Both the position numbers and the translations under genes were made by a program. This document shows positions 12,323-24,855 of a stretch of DNA of 64,000 nt, in pieces; position 1 is the stretch's first letter, and every line of letters begins with the position of its first letter. Source of the DNA: Deinococcus sp. QL22. GTDB lineage: Bacteria; Deinococcota; Deinococci; Deinococcales; Deinococcaceae. Where the stretch lies: assembly GCF_023370075.1 (NCBI RefSeq), contig NZ_CP097149.1, positions 1,920,001-1,984,000 of the forward strand. The letters run 5' to 3'. The notes beneath the pieces were generated by a model that saw only the letters and a program-made list of their open reading frames with translations, did no database searches and was not told where the DNA came from.

Positions 12323-12736
12323 GATTGCTCCTTTTGACCAGCAACAGGGCGCGTCCTAGGGGGCGGCTCTGCATTGAGAAGTGTGCATTGAACTGGGGGT
12401 TTGGCGTCCGGTTTAATTCTTACCTGATACCAAGAAACTTGAGTGCAACTATATCAAGTTTAGAGAGAGGGGGCAAGCGCCCTCAGCCCCGCCGTGCCTT
12501 GATACACCCCTTGCCTTTGCCGTGTGGCCCACGCAGTCTGTACCACATCTCAACGCTACTCCGCATGCCCTGACACAACCCTTGCGCTGCCTGATGGGAG
12601 GTTTAGGATTGATGGGGCCGGGGGTGAGAGGCAACCGCGCTTGCCTTTCCACGTCCAGAAGCTCCACTCCCGCTCAGACCAAAGAAGAGCAGAGGCATTC
12701 CTGCCCCCACTCTCCCTACCGGCTTGAGCTTCCCGC
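12323..12736. other. Intergenic region between lon and the acyl-CoA dehydrogenase
   Basis: No gene is supported in these 414 bases. The left part is the lon control region, including the HAIR-like element at 12438-12458. At 12515-12534 lies CTTTGCCGTGTGGCCCACGC, which recurs with one mismatch at 14830-14849, so part of this region may be a dispersed repeat. The rest, up to the dehydrogenase stop, shows nothing recognisable. Confidence 0.6.
12438..12458 (-). promoter_or_regulatory. HAIR-like HspR operator upstream of lon
   Basis: CTTGAGT-N7-TATCAAG matches the HspR-associated inverted repeat (CTTGAGT-N7-ACTCAAG) in all of the first arm and five of seven bases of the second. Within it AAACTTGA (12435-12442) and TCAAGTTT (12454-12461) are a perfect 8-bp inverted repeat. 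HspR is known as a global negative regulator of heat-shock genes in Deinococcus radiodurans, and a protease gene is an expected target. Clear promoter boxes were not identified. Confidence 0.65.
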
Positions 12737-13879
12737 CTACGCCAGCAAGGCCCGCGCAATGATCAGCTTCTGAATTTCGCTGGTGCCTTCATAGATTCTG
12801 AGCAGCCGCTGATCTCTGTAAAAACGCTCCACCGGGTAATCCTTCATATAGCCCATGCCGCCCGCCACCTGCACGGCTTTGTCGGCCACCTGAGACAGCA
12901 TTTCGGTGGCGTGATACTTGGCGATGCTTGCCATTCGGCGCACGTCTTGGCCTTCATCTACCATCCAGGCCACTTTTTGCCACAGCACGCGGCTGGTTTG
13001 CAGGGCAATATCCATCTCGGCCAGCATGAATTGCACCGCCTGAAATTCGCCAATCGGTTGTCCGAACTGCTCGCGGGTTTTGGCGTGCTGCACACTCAGA
13101 TCCAGCAGGCGCTGCATGGCCCCGGTGCTGCGGGCCGCGATGCCCACCCGCCCGGAAGTCAGGATGCCCAGCGCCTCGCGGTAGCCCAGATGCTCCGGCC
13201 CCAGCAGGTTGCCAGCCGGAATCTCGGCGTCTTCAAAGATCACTTCTGCCGACAGCGCCCCCTTCTGGCCCATTTTCTCGTCTATTTTGCCCACGCGCAC
13301 GCCAGGAGTCGTCTGCGGCTCCACCAAGAATGCGCTCATGCCTTTGGTGCCCTGCGCGGGGTCGGTAATGGCGATCACGGTCAGCAGGCCCGCAATAGGC
13401 GCGTTGCTGATGTAGTGCTTGGTGCCGTTCAGCACGTACATATCACCGCGCCGCTCGGCCCGCGTGCGAATGTTGGCGGCGTCGCTGCCGCTGGTGGGCT
13501 CGGTGATAGCAAATCCGGCCACGCACTCGCCCGACGCCATACGCGGCAGGAAGCGCTGCTTTTGCTCCTCGTTGCCCAGCTTCACGAGGCCACTGGTGCC
13601 GATAGAAGCGTGGGCGCTGATGACGCCGCCAAAGCCCATGTGCCCCTGCCCCAGCGCCTCGTAGGCCGCGCAGCGCCCCAGCATGCCCAGGCCTGCGCCG
13701 CCGTATTCCTCGGGGATGCTCAGGCCGAACAGTCCCAGCGCCGCCGCCTGCGCCATCAGTTCAGGCGGCACGCGGTTGGTGTCCTCGATTTCGTGGGCAC
13801 GGGGTTCGACCACATTCAGCATAAAGTCGCGAATGGTGTCCTGCACGTCGCGCAGGTCTTCCGGCAAATTAAAGTTCAT
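12737..13879 (-). CDS. Acyl-CoA dehydrogenase
   Basis: A 380-residue flavoprotein that oxidises acyl-CoA to trans-2-enoyl-CoA (beta-oxidation or branched amino-acid breakdown). FAITEPTSGSDAANIRTRA and YVLNGTKHYISNA are the family signatures for the flavin and substrate sites. The C-terminus has QVAGGMGYMKDYPVERFYRD and RIYEGTSEIQKLIIAR; the catalytic base is expected in RIYEGTSE, as in short-chain and medium-chain enzymes. It is monocistronic, with no electron-transfer flavoprotein nearby. Its chain-length preference cannot be read by eye. It is divergent from the VOC gene. Confidence 0.93.
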   Translation of the reverse strand: MNFNLPEDLRDVQDTIRDFMLNVVEPRAHEIEDTNRVPPELMAQAAALGLFGLSIPEEYGGAGLGMLGRCAAYEALGQGHMGFGGVISAHASIGTSGLVKLGNEEQKQRFLPRMASGECVAGFAITEPTSGSDAANIRTRAERRGDMYVLNGTKHYISNAPIAGLLTVIAITDPAQGTKGMSAFLVEPQTTPGVRVGKIDEKMGQKGALSAEVIFEDAEIPAGNLLGPEHLGYREALGILTSGRVGIAARSTGAMQRLLDLSVQHAKTREQFGQPIGEFQAVQFMLAEMDIALQTSRVLWQKVAWMVDEGQDVRRMASIAKYHATEMLSQVADKAVQVAGGMGYMKDYPVERFYRDQRLLRIYEGTSEIQKLIIARALLA

Positions 13880-13987
13880 GTGTGCCTACAGGGTACGGCA
13901 AAGCGGCGGCGGGAAAGAGTGGGCGGGGTTGACTTGTTCCGCACATAGGGACGGGAGAGAAGCCTCGGCGGGGGGTACTTTGGCCGT

Positions 13988-14371
13988 ATGTCAACCCAAC
14001 CCCGCCCGCTGATTTCTGGCCTAGACCACGTCCTGATCGAAGCGCCTGCGGGCTGTGAGGGAGAGGCCCGCGCCTTTTTCAGCGGCTTTTTGGGCCTCCC
14101 CGAATTGCCCAAACCTGCGGCACTGGCAGCACGCGGCGGCGTCTGGTTCGGCCTGCCCGATGGACGCCAGCTGCACATTGGTGTCACGCCCAACTTTGTG
14201 CCACGTGATAAAGGTCATCTGGCCCTGCGTTGTCCTGACCTGAGCGCCGTGACCGAGCGGGCCAGTGGTTGCGGCATTACCTGTACCCCAGACGAAGAGT
14301 TGGCCCCCATCCGGCGCGTGTTTTTGCGCGATCCATGGGGCAACCGCCTGGAGATTTTGGAAGACTCTTAA
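13988..14371 (+). CDS. VOC-family (glyoxalase/bleomycin-resistance fold) protein
   Basis: A 127-residue single-domain protein with the paired beta-alpha-beta-beta-beta layout of the vicinal-oxygen-chelate fold. DHVLIEAP near residue 13 and LRDPWGNRLEILED at the C-terminus are the usual first and last strand motifs, carrying the metal histidine and glutamate positions. No substrate is implied. TACTTT lies exactly 6 bases before the ATG with no ribosome binding site, so a leaderless message is likely. It precedes the tRNA-His promoter. Confidence 0.85.
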   Translation: MSTQPRPLISGLDHVLIEAPAGCEGEARAFFSGFLGLPELPKPAALAARGGVWFGLPDGRQLHIGVTPNFVPRDKGHLALRCPDLSAVTERASGCGITCTPDEELAPIRRVFLRDPWGNRLEILEDS

Positions 14372-14415
14372 CAGGTGTTGACGCACGCCGATTGGCCTAT
14401 GCCCTGCCCTGCCCG

Positions 14416-14444
14416 TTGACAGTCGCGCCCCGCTTCCCTAAGAT
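14416..14444 (+). promoter_or_regulatory. tRNA-His promoter
   Basis: A consensus TTGACA (14416-14421), a 17-bp spacer and TAAGAT (14439-14444) give a strong sigma-70-type promoter about 50 bases before the tRNA-His 5' end. It may also feed tRNA-Leu downstream if the hairpin between them is leaky. Confidence 0.8.
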
Positions 14445-14497
14445 GTATAAGCCTGTGAAGGCGGCAAGGCAAGTGTTGGCTGACAGATGTTGGCTGT

Positions 14498-14575
14498 GGT
14501 GGGTTTAGCTCAGTTGGTTAGAGCGCCGCTCTGTGGCAGCGGAGGCCGTGGGTTCAAGTCCCATAATCCACCCCA
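14498..14575 (+). tRNA. tRNA-His (GTG)
   Basis: Cloverleaf with anticodon loop CTGTGGC (anticodon GTG). The acceptor stem has 8 base pairs, GGTGGGTT with AATCCACC, which is the extra G-1:C73 pair unique to tRNA-His. T-arm GTGGGTTCAAGTCCCAT is present, and CCA is encoded at 14573-14575. Confidence 0.97.
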
Positions 14576-14580
14576 AAATG

Positions 14581-14620
14581 CCCCGGCTCAGGCGAAGGTC
14601 TGCGCCGGGGTTTCTTTATT
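14581..14620 (+). terminator. Terminator-like hairpin after tRNA-His
   Basis: CCCCGGC (14581-14587) pairs with GCCGGGG (14604-14610), followed by TTTCTTTATTT. The 16-base loop and broken T-run make it moderate in strength. It separates tRNA-His from tRNA-Leu. Confidence 0.65.
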
Positions 14621-14673
14621 TAATTCAGCAGTCGGCTCAGCTTCATTGGTTTTGGCTTCACAAAGTATCCCGT

Positions 14674-14758
14674 GCGGGGATGGCGGAATTGGTAGACGCG
14701 CCAGATTTAGGATCTGGTTCCGGAAGGAGTGAGGGTTCAAGTCCCTTTTCTCGCACCA
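14674..14758 (+). tRNA. tRNA-Leu (TAG)
   Basis: Class II tRNA with a long variable arm (TTCCGGAAGGAGT region). Acceptor GCGGGGA pairs with TTCTCGC using two G-U pairs. Anticodon stem CCAGA/TCTGG encloses TTTAGGA, anticodon TAG. The discriminator is A, and CCA is encoded at 14756-14758. Confidence 0.95.
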
Positions 14759-14871
14759 CAAAGAAACAGGAGTTTGAACGACATGGGCGGTTTTTCCACT
14801 TGGGAAAGCCGCCCCGTTCTTGAGATTCTCTTTGCCCTGTGGCCCACGCCCACCATTTTCGGCTAAACTCT

Positions 14872-14899
14872 TTGACGGCCTTTGTATTATCAATAAACC
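14872..14899 (+). promoter_or_regulatory. Possible trigger factor promoter
   Basis: TTGACG (14872-14877), a 16-bp spacer and TAAACC (14894-14899) would start an mRNA with a leader of about 190 bases before tig. The boxes are moderate matches. Confidence 0.4.
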
Positions 14900-15086
14900 T
14901 GATGGCCGGGGTCATAGCAGCGCCCCCTACCAGAAAAGCATTATGATGCGCCGGGCATGCCGCGCCCACGATGCAGGCCCTAGGAAGAACCATGTCCTGG
15001 GGTCTGAGGTGGCGCAGGCGGCAGAATCACACACAACGAGGGTGCCGGGCCGCCCCCACACGGGGCCGCGTGTCCGGTACCAAGAC

Positions 15087-16460
<1,374 letters not shown>

Positions 16461-16523
16461 TTCAGCTTGAACGTCAAGTCTGTGGGGTGAAAGCCGAGCA
16501 GGGGAGACGTGAGTAAACAGAAG

Positions 16524-16554
16524 CAGGCTCGTCCGATGGGGCGGGCCTTTTCTT
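16524..16554 (+). terminator. tig terminator
   Basis: AGGCTCGTCC (16524-16533) and GGGCGGGCCT pair over 10 bp including three G-U pairs, with a short loop, followed by TTTTCTTTT. It lies 64 bases after the tig stop. Confidence 0.8.
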
Positions 16555-16584
16555 TTGGTATTTGAAACTGGGATCGGCTAGTGG

Positions 16585-16680
16585 GTCTAAGGTGCTGGGG
16601 CGGTAAAGTTGCTGAATCTCTTCTGTTCCTTCTAAGGAGCGTGCCGCAATCATCTCTTCTTAGACCCTCGACCCTTAGAC
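16585..16680. repeat. Dispersed intergenic repeat with GTCTAAGG ends (copy 1)
   Basis: A 96-bp stretch that starts GTCTAAGG and ends CCTTAGAC, a perfect 8-bp terminal inverted repeat. The right end, CTTAGACCCTCGACCCTTAGAC in outline, recurs at 57581-57612, where the left end GGGTCTAAGG is also found at a similar distance. The interior of the two copies is not alike. It codes for nothing visible. It resembles the small non-coding repeats known from Deinococcus genomes. Confidence 0.55.
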
Positions 16681-16722
16681 GCCTTCCGCACATCGCACAA
16701 CCGCCCCATCTTCCCAGCCATT

Positions 16723-16782
16723 TTGAACCCCGTTCAGACTCGTCAAAAATTGATTGAACGTCCGTTCAAAGAATGCTACGGT
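16723..16782 (+). promoter_or_regulatory. fabH promoter with two palindromic operator sites
   Basis: Site 1, TTGAACCCCGTTCAG (16723-16737), has 5-bp arms TGAAC/GTTCA. Site 2, TTGAACG-TC-CGTTCAA (16754-16769), has perfect 7-bp arms. Centres are about 31 bp apart, close to three helical turns. The TTGAAC of site 2 also serves as a -35 box, 17 bp before TACGGT (16777-16782), which ends 7 bases from the fabH ATG. A repressor on site 2 would block the promoter. A 17-base sequence covering site 1 recurs upstream of acpP. Palindromes of this size fit a TetR-type dimer; the regulator is not in the window. Confidence 0.65.
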
Positions 16783-16789
16783 ATGAAGC

Positions 16790-17848
16790 ATGACCGACCC
16801 TGACGCTTCTCGCCCCAGCATTGGCATCACTGCCCTCGGCTCTTTCGCACCTGCCCGCGTGGTGAAAAACGAGGAATTCGAGGCGCGGATGGACACCACC
16901 GCCGAATGGATTCAGTCCCGCACCGGGATTGTGGAACGCCGGTTTTCTGCGCCCGACGAATTTACCTCGGATGTGGGTCTGGGCGCGGTGCGTGATCTGC
17001 TGGCCCGCGACCCGGACGGCCTGAAAGACGTGGACATGGTGATCTGCGCCACCGCCAGTCCCGACGCCATGTTCCCCTCCACGGCGGCGCTGATTGCCGG
17101 ACAGGTGGGTCTGGCGGGTGCGGGCGCGTTCGATCTGTCCACAGCGTGCAGCGGATTCGTGTATGGCCTGGGCATGGCGCAGGGGCTGATCAAGGGCGGG
17201 ATGGCCCGCCGCGTGCTGGTCATCGGCGCCGAAACGATTACCAAAATCGTGGATCAGGATGACCGCAACACCGCCATTCTGTTTGGCGACGGTGCGGGCG
17301 CTGTGGTTGTCGGCCCCGTGCCCGAGGGCTACGGCTTTCAGGATTTCGTGCTGGGGGCAGACAGCGCGGGTGCTTCCAGCCTCTATTCCCCCTTCCTGGC
17401 CCACCAACTTCCCGGCGGCTTTCCGATGGGCAAATGGACGGGCATGAATGGGCGCGAAGTCTTCAAATTTGCCGTGCGGGTGCTGGGCGACAGCGGTGCG
17501 GAAGTCCTCGCCAAGAGTGGTGTCAAGAGCGACGATGTGGATTGGGTGGTTCCCCATCAGGCCAACGTGCGAATTATTGAGGCCGCCGCCCAGCGCTTTG
17601 GCGTGCCCATGAGCAAAATGGTGATGAATCTAGACCGCTACGGCAACACCTCCAGCGCCACTGTGCCGCTGGCCATGAAGGAAGCCGTGGACGACGGGCG
17701 CGTGAAGGACGGGCAGCAAATCCTGCTGGTGGCCTTTGGCGGCGGCCTGAGTTGGGCGGCGGCCACCCTGAAATGGTGGAGCGGTGCGCCGAGCGTGCAG
17801 GCCCGCGACTGGGCAGGCAAAGCGGAGCCTGAAGCAGTGTCGGTATGA
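16790..17848 (+). CDS. fabH: 3-oxoacyl-ACP synthase III (KAS III)
   Basis: Condenses acetyl-CoA or branched acyl-CoA with malonyl-ACP to start fatty-acid synthesis. The 352-residue protein has the thiolase fold with catalytic C120 (STACSGF), H256 (PHQAN) and N286 (YGNTSS). The start lies 7 bases after the TACGGT box with no ribosome binding site, so the message is probably leaderless. First gene of fabH-fabD-(DinB-like)-fabG, each overlapping the next by 4 bases. The C-terminus is about 20 residues longer than in many FabH proteins. Confidence 0.95.
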   Translation: MTDPDASRPSIGITALGSFAPARVVKNEEFEARMDTTAEWIQSRTGIVERRFSAPDEFTSDVGLGAVRDLLARDPDGLKDVDMVICATASPDAMFPSTAALIAGQVGLAGAGAFDLSTACSGFVYGLGMAQGLIKGGMARRVLVIGAETITKIVDQDDRNTAILFGDGAGAVVVGPVPEGYGFQDFVLGADSAGASSLYSPFLAHQLPGGFPMGKWTGMNGREVFKFAVRVLGDSGAEVLAKSGVKSDDVDWVVPHQANVRIIEAAAQRFGVPMSKMVMNLDRYGNTSSATVPLAMKEAVDDGRVKDGQQILLVAFGGGLSWAAATLKWWSGAPSVQARDWAGKAEPEAVSV

Positions 17849-18768
17849 CCTCTGCAAAGCCCAGAATTGCGGCACTGTTCCCCGGTCAGGGATCGCATTC
17901 GGTGGGTATGGGCACTGACCTGACCGCTGCCTCCGCCGCCGCCGAAGCCGTGTACGCGCAGGCCGAAGCTACGTTGCCCGGACTGCGTGCCCTGATCGAA
18001 ACTGGCCCACTAGAAGACTTGACCCTGACCGCCAATCAGCAACCTGCACTGGTGGCCGCGTCGGTGGCTGCGTACCGGGCGTGGGTGGCGCACACGGGCC
18101 TGACCCCCGATTTTGGCGCGGGCCACAGCCTCGGCGAGTATTCGGCGTTGGTGGCTGCCGGATCGCTGAGCCTGCCCGACGCCCTGCGCCTGACCCGCGA
18201 ACGCGGCGAGCGGATGCAGCAGGCCGTGCCCGTGGGTGTGGGGGCCATGTGCGCCGTGATGGGCGATCCTGCCGCCGTGCTGGAAGTCTGCGCAGCCAAT
18301 TCGGGCATCGTACAACCGGCCAACTTTAATGCGCCCACCCAAACAGTCATTTCGGGCGAGAAGGGCGCAGTAGACGCCGCCAGCGCCGAACTGAAAGCAC
18401 GCGGCCTGAAGGTCATTCCCCTGAAGGTCAGCGCCCCGTTTCACTGCGCCCTGATGCAGCCTGCCGCCGCTGGACTGGCCCCGGCCCTCAGCGACACGCC
18501 GTTTGCGCCGCTGGCTTTCCCGGTGTATGCCAACGTGACCGCCGAAGCCGGAGCCGCCCCCGCCGCCCTGCCCGAACTGCTGGCCGCCCAGATCACGGGC
18601 AGCGTGCGCTGGGTGGAAACAATTCGCGCTTTGGCCGACGCGGGCGCGGATGTGTTCATCGAATTTGGCCCCGGCACGGTGCTGACGGGCTTGGTCAAGC
18701 GCATCCTGCCCGACGCCCGCACCATCAATGTGGGCACCGCCGCTCAGTTAGAGGCCTTCACGCTGTGA
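17845..18768 (+). CDS. fabD: Malonyl-CoA:ACP transacylase
   Basis: Moves malonyl from CoA to the acyl carrier protein, supplying extender units. The 307-residue protein has the oxyanion-hole sequence FPGQGSHSVGMG near the N-terminus, the nucleophile S95 in GHSLGEYS, and H200 in APFHCALM. The start overlaps the fabH stop by 4 bases (ATGA), so translation is coupled. Confidence 0.95.
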   Translation: MTSAKPRIAALFPGQGSHSVGMGTDLTAASAAAEAVYAQAEATLPGLRALIETGPLEDLTLTANQQPALVAASVAAYRAWVAHTGLTPDFGAGHSLGEYSALVAAGSLSLPDALRLTRERGERMQQAVPVGVGAMCAVMGDPAAVLEVCAANSGIVQPANFNAPTQTVISGEKGAVDAASAELKARGLKVIPLKVSAPFHCALMQPAAAGLAPALSDTPFAPLAFPVYANVTAEAGAAPAALPELLAAQITGSVRWVETIRALADAGADVFIEFGPGTVLTGLVKRILPDARTINVGTAAQLEAFTL

Positions 18769-19298
18769 GCGAGCCTTTTACGCAGGCCGAAATTGTGGCA
18801 GCGCTGGGACAGACTCAGGAAGAAGTCGGCGCGTACTTTGCGGGCCTGGCCCCCGGACAATTCATGCACGGCAACGCGGAAACGTGGTCGCCTGCCCACC
18901 ATCTCCATCACCTGATTGTTTCCAATGCCCCGGTGGGCAGGGCGTTGGGTCTTCCCCGTGACCGCCTGCCCGCCCGGATTGCCACGCAGCCTTCCCGCTC
19001 TTACCCTGAAATGCAGGCGCTGTACCGGGGAGCCCTCGCCACAGGCGTCAAAGCGTCTGGCCGCTTTCTGCCCGATCCGCAGGGAAATCAGGCCGAACTG
19101 GTGGCTGGATACAGGCAAACGCTGGACGCCTTGCGGGTTCAAGTGCAGGGTTGGAACGACGCCGATCTGGACGCCTATACGCTGGCGCATCCCGCTCTCG
19201 GCCTCCTCAGCGTGCGGGAAATGCTGTTGTTTACGCTGTACCACAACGCGCACCATAGGGTGGGCGTGCAAAATAGAACTCAAATGGAGAACGCATGA
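18765..19298 (+). CDS. DinB/YfiT-family putative metal-dependent protein inside the fab operon
   Basis: A 177-residue protein with the four-helix DinB-like pattern. Candidate metal ligands are the histidines in WSPAHHLHHLI (residues about 43-53) and YHNAHHRVG near the C-terminus, the spacing expected for the family's His triad. DinB-superfamily proteins include thiol transferases that use bacillithiol or similar thiols, but the exact reaction is unknown. It starts at GTG overlapping the fabD stop and ends overlapping fabG, so it is co-translated with lipid synthesis enzymes, an unusual guest for a fab operon. Confidence 0.8.
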   Translation: MSEPFTQAEIVAALGQTQEEVGAYFAGLAPGQFMHGNAETWSPAHHLHHLIVSNAPVGRALGLPRDRLPARIATQPSRSYPEMQALYRGALATGVKASGRFLPDPQGNQAELVAGYRQTLDALRVQVQGWNDADLDAYTLAHPALGLLSVREMLLFTLYHNAHHRVGVQNRTQMENA

Positions 19299-20056
19299 CC
19301 GATGCTCAACCCACCTCAACCCGCAAAGTCGCCCTCGTGACTGGCAGCAGCCGGGGCTTAGGCCGCGCTATGGCCCTGCAACTGGCTGCCGCAGGTTTTG
19401 ATGTCGCCATTCACTATGGCCGCAACGCCGCCGAAGCCGAAAAAGTGGCCGATACCGCCCGCGCACACGGCGTGACCGCGCAGGTGTTCGGAGCGGATCT
19501 GACCACGCCCGCCAATGCAGGAGCCTTGGTGGAACAGGTCATCGCCGCGTTTGGCCGCCTGGATGTGCTGGTGAACAATGCCGGAATCACCCGCGACACC
19601 CTGGCTATTCGCATGAAGGACGAGGACTGGAACGCCGTGCTAGACACCAACCTGACCAGCGCCTTTACCGCCAGCCGCGCTGCCCTGAAGCACATGATGC
19701 GTGCCCGCGCTGGCCGGATCATCAACATTGCCAGCGTGGTGGGGCTGATGGGCAACCCCGGACAGGCCAACTATGTCGCCAGCAAAGCCGGACTGATCGG
19801 CCTGACCAAAGCACTGGCCAAGGAGTACGGCGGACGCGGCATTACCGTGAACGCGGTGGCCCCCGGCTTCATAGAAAGCGATATGACGGCGGCCCTGCCG
19901 GAAGCGACCCGCACGGCTTATCTGGGCGGCATTCCGCTGGCCCGTTTCGGTCAGCCGGACGAGGTGGCGGCAGTGGTGGCCTTCCTCGCCAGCGACGCCG
20001 CCGCATACATCACCGCGCAGGTGATCGGGGTAGACGGCGGGCTGTATCCGCACTGA
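19295..20056 (+). CDS. fabG: 3-oxoacyl-ACP reductase
   Basis: An NADPH-dependent short-chain dehydrogenase that reduces 3-oxoacyl-ACP in each elongation cycle. In the 253-residue sequence, the cofactor motif TGSSRGLG lies near residue 14, NNAG follows, and the catalytic set is S147, Y160 and K164 (YVASK). ASDAAAYITAQVIGVDGG is the usual C-terminal signature. It overlaps the DinB-like gene by 4 bases and ends the first fab transcript unit; acpP follows after a 120-bp gap with its own palindrome. Confidence 0.94.
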   Translation: MTDAQPTSTRKVALVTGSSRGLGRAMALQLAAAGFDVAIHYGRNAAEAEKVADTARAHGVTAQVFGADLTTPANAGALVEQVIAAFGRLDVLVNNAGITRDTLAIRMKDEDWNAVLDTNLTSAFTASRAALKHMMRARAGRIINIASVVGLMGNPGQANYVASKAGLIGLTKALAKEYGGRGITVNAVAPGFIESDMTAALPEATRTAYLGGIPLARFGQPDEVAAVVAFLASDAAAYITAQVIGVDGGLYPH

Positions 20057-20093
20057 GTCGGGGAAACTGGCCCGACAAGCCCACCTGTCCACC

Positions 20094-20143
20094 TTTGAAC
20101 CCCGTTCAGAAAAGTGTGTTCGTCGGTGCGCCGCGTGTAGACT
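20094..20143 (+). promoter_or_regulatory. acpP upstream palindrome and promoter
   Basis: TTTGAACCCCGTTCAGA (20094-20110) is identical over 17 bases to the site at 16722-16738 upstream of fabH. The core palindrome is TGAAC-CCC-GTTCA. A -10 box TAGACT (20138-20143) follows; the best -35 (TGTGTT, 20115-20120) is weak, so the palindrome lies just upstream of the promoter. A shared regulator of fabH and acpP is inferred. Confidence 0.6.
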
Positions 20144-20176
20144 GGCGCAGACTTCAATCTAGGGAGGTATTTGACT

Positions 20177-20407
20177 ATGGCAACTTTTGATGACGTAAAA
20201 GAAGTAATCGTGGAGAAACTCGGTGTAGACGCGGAAAAGGTAACCCCTGAAGCGCGTTTCGTAGAAGACTTGGGTGCAGACAGCCTCGAGACCGTGGAAC
20301 TGATCATGGGTCTGGAAGACAAGTTCGGCGTGACCATCAGTGATGAAGATGCCGAAAGCATCCGCACCGTGCAGGCCGCCGTGACCTTTATCGAGGGCAA
20401 GCAGTAA
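20177..20407 (+). CDS. acpP: Acyl carrier protein
   Basis: Carries growing acyl chains on a phosphopantetheine arm. The 76-residue acidic protein has the attachment site S36 in [10 protein letters not shown]. An in-frame TTG two codons upstream exists, but the ATG at 20177 gives the conserved MATFDDVKE start. A strong ribosome binding site (AGGGAGGT, 20161-20168) precedes it, in contrast to the leaderless fabH, as expected for one of the most abundant cell proteins. Confidence 0.97.
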   Translation: MATFDDVKEVIVEKLGVDAEKVTPEARFVEDLGADSLETVELIMGLEDKFGVTISDEDAESIRTVQAAVTFIEGKQ

Positions 20408-20589
20408 ACAGGCCGCCAGCGTTTCAGAGAGCAGTTTGATCTGAATTGTTGATCTGGAGTGCGAGCGGGCAGGGCGGGCGCGGTGAGAGCCGTTTCCCGC
20501 CCGCTGTTGTAGGGCAGGCTTTGTTGGGTGCAAGACTGAAAGTCATACAGGCTGGGGCCTCGGCTGGCCCCCGATTTCGGAGGTACAGC

Positions 20590-21837
<1,248 letters not shown>

Positions 21838-21875
21838 GCACACTTTCCAACCTGACGAACCATTTACCTTTCTCC

Positions 21876-21913
21876 CGCGCAGACGGTTCTTTTTAGCCTC
21901 CTGCGCGTTTTTT
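21876..21913 (+). terminator. fabF terminator
   Basis: CGCGCAG (21876-21882) and CTGCGCG (21901-21907) form a perfect 7-bp stem with an 18-base loop, followed by six T. It closes the fab cluster. Confidence 0.75.
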
Positions 21914-22056
21914 CATTCTCCCTCTGGTACGCTCAGCACACGCAACTGACGCCGTGTTGACGCGGCTGTGCTTTGTTGGGCCTGTATTGGGTTACACCTG
22001 TACCGCGTGCGGTGCGCTTTGTCAAAAGGAGCGCCGCCTACCGAGGAGAGAGAACT

Positions 22057-24257
<2,201 letters not shown>

Positions 24258-24270
<13 letters not shown>

Positions 24271-24845
24271 GGCCCGGTTTCCCCCGACTGAGTTTGGGCC
24301 TCCCGCAGCCACGGCCAACGCTGGTGGTAATCGTGGGCCTTGGCCGCGTACAGTTCGGGCGTGTGGTTGAGGGGATTGGGCCGCAGCACACCCGCCGCCA
24401 GATCGTGCAGGCCATACGGTGCGTACAGTTTGCCCGCCGCGTCGATGCCCACACAGGTGCATTCCACCAGAAATTGCAGCACACCGTCGCGGGCACTGGT
24501 CAGCGGCGGGCGCGACAGGCCATATTTTTCTCTGAACCACAGGTGAACGCGGGCCTGATTCCTGACCTCGATCCGCACACTGAGGTCGCTGAATAGGTCG
24601 GCGGCACGGCCAATCACGGCGTCTTCGGCCTCGTAACTGGTGTCTGGATTCCAGTAAAACAGGTCGTAGTCGCGGATGCCTGCCTGCGGTGCCTGCCCAC
24701 TCTGCACATTCCACACGGTCTGAAATAGTGCCCCAGCCACCAGATGAACTTGCGGCGCGAACGGTTCCACTTGCGCCAGGCGATCCAAAATGGCCGCATT
24801 GACTAGATTGAGCCTGACGAGGTGAAGGAATTCCGAATCAGTCAT
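24258..24845 (-). CDS. Nucleotidyltransferase-family protein (COG3575-like)
   Basis: A 195-residue protein of the widespread bacterial family often named 'nucleotidyltransferase family protein'. It has LVAGALFQTVWN (residues 35-46), then IRDYDLFYW with D59 and D61 as possible metal ligands, and DTSYEAEDAVI. The C-terminal part (FLVECTCVGI, YAPYGLHDL, NPLNHTP, YHQRWPWL) matches the family pattern as I remember it. The substrate is unknown. It is the last gene of a four-gene minus-strand operon, 10 bases after the ADP-ribosylglycohydrolase. Confidence 0.82.
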
Positions 24846-24855
24846 GGGCCACCCT

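Noticed and set aside
12449..12773. Several 60-85-codon open frames in the lon upstream gap
   Set aside because: They overlap each other on both strands, lack start signals and have no protein-like features.
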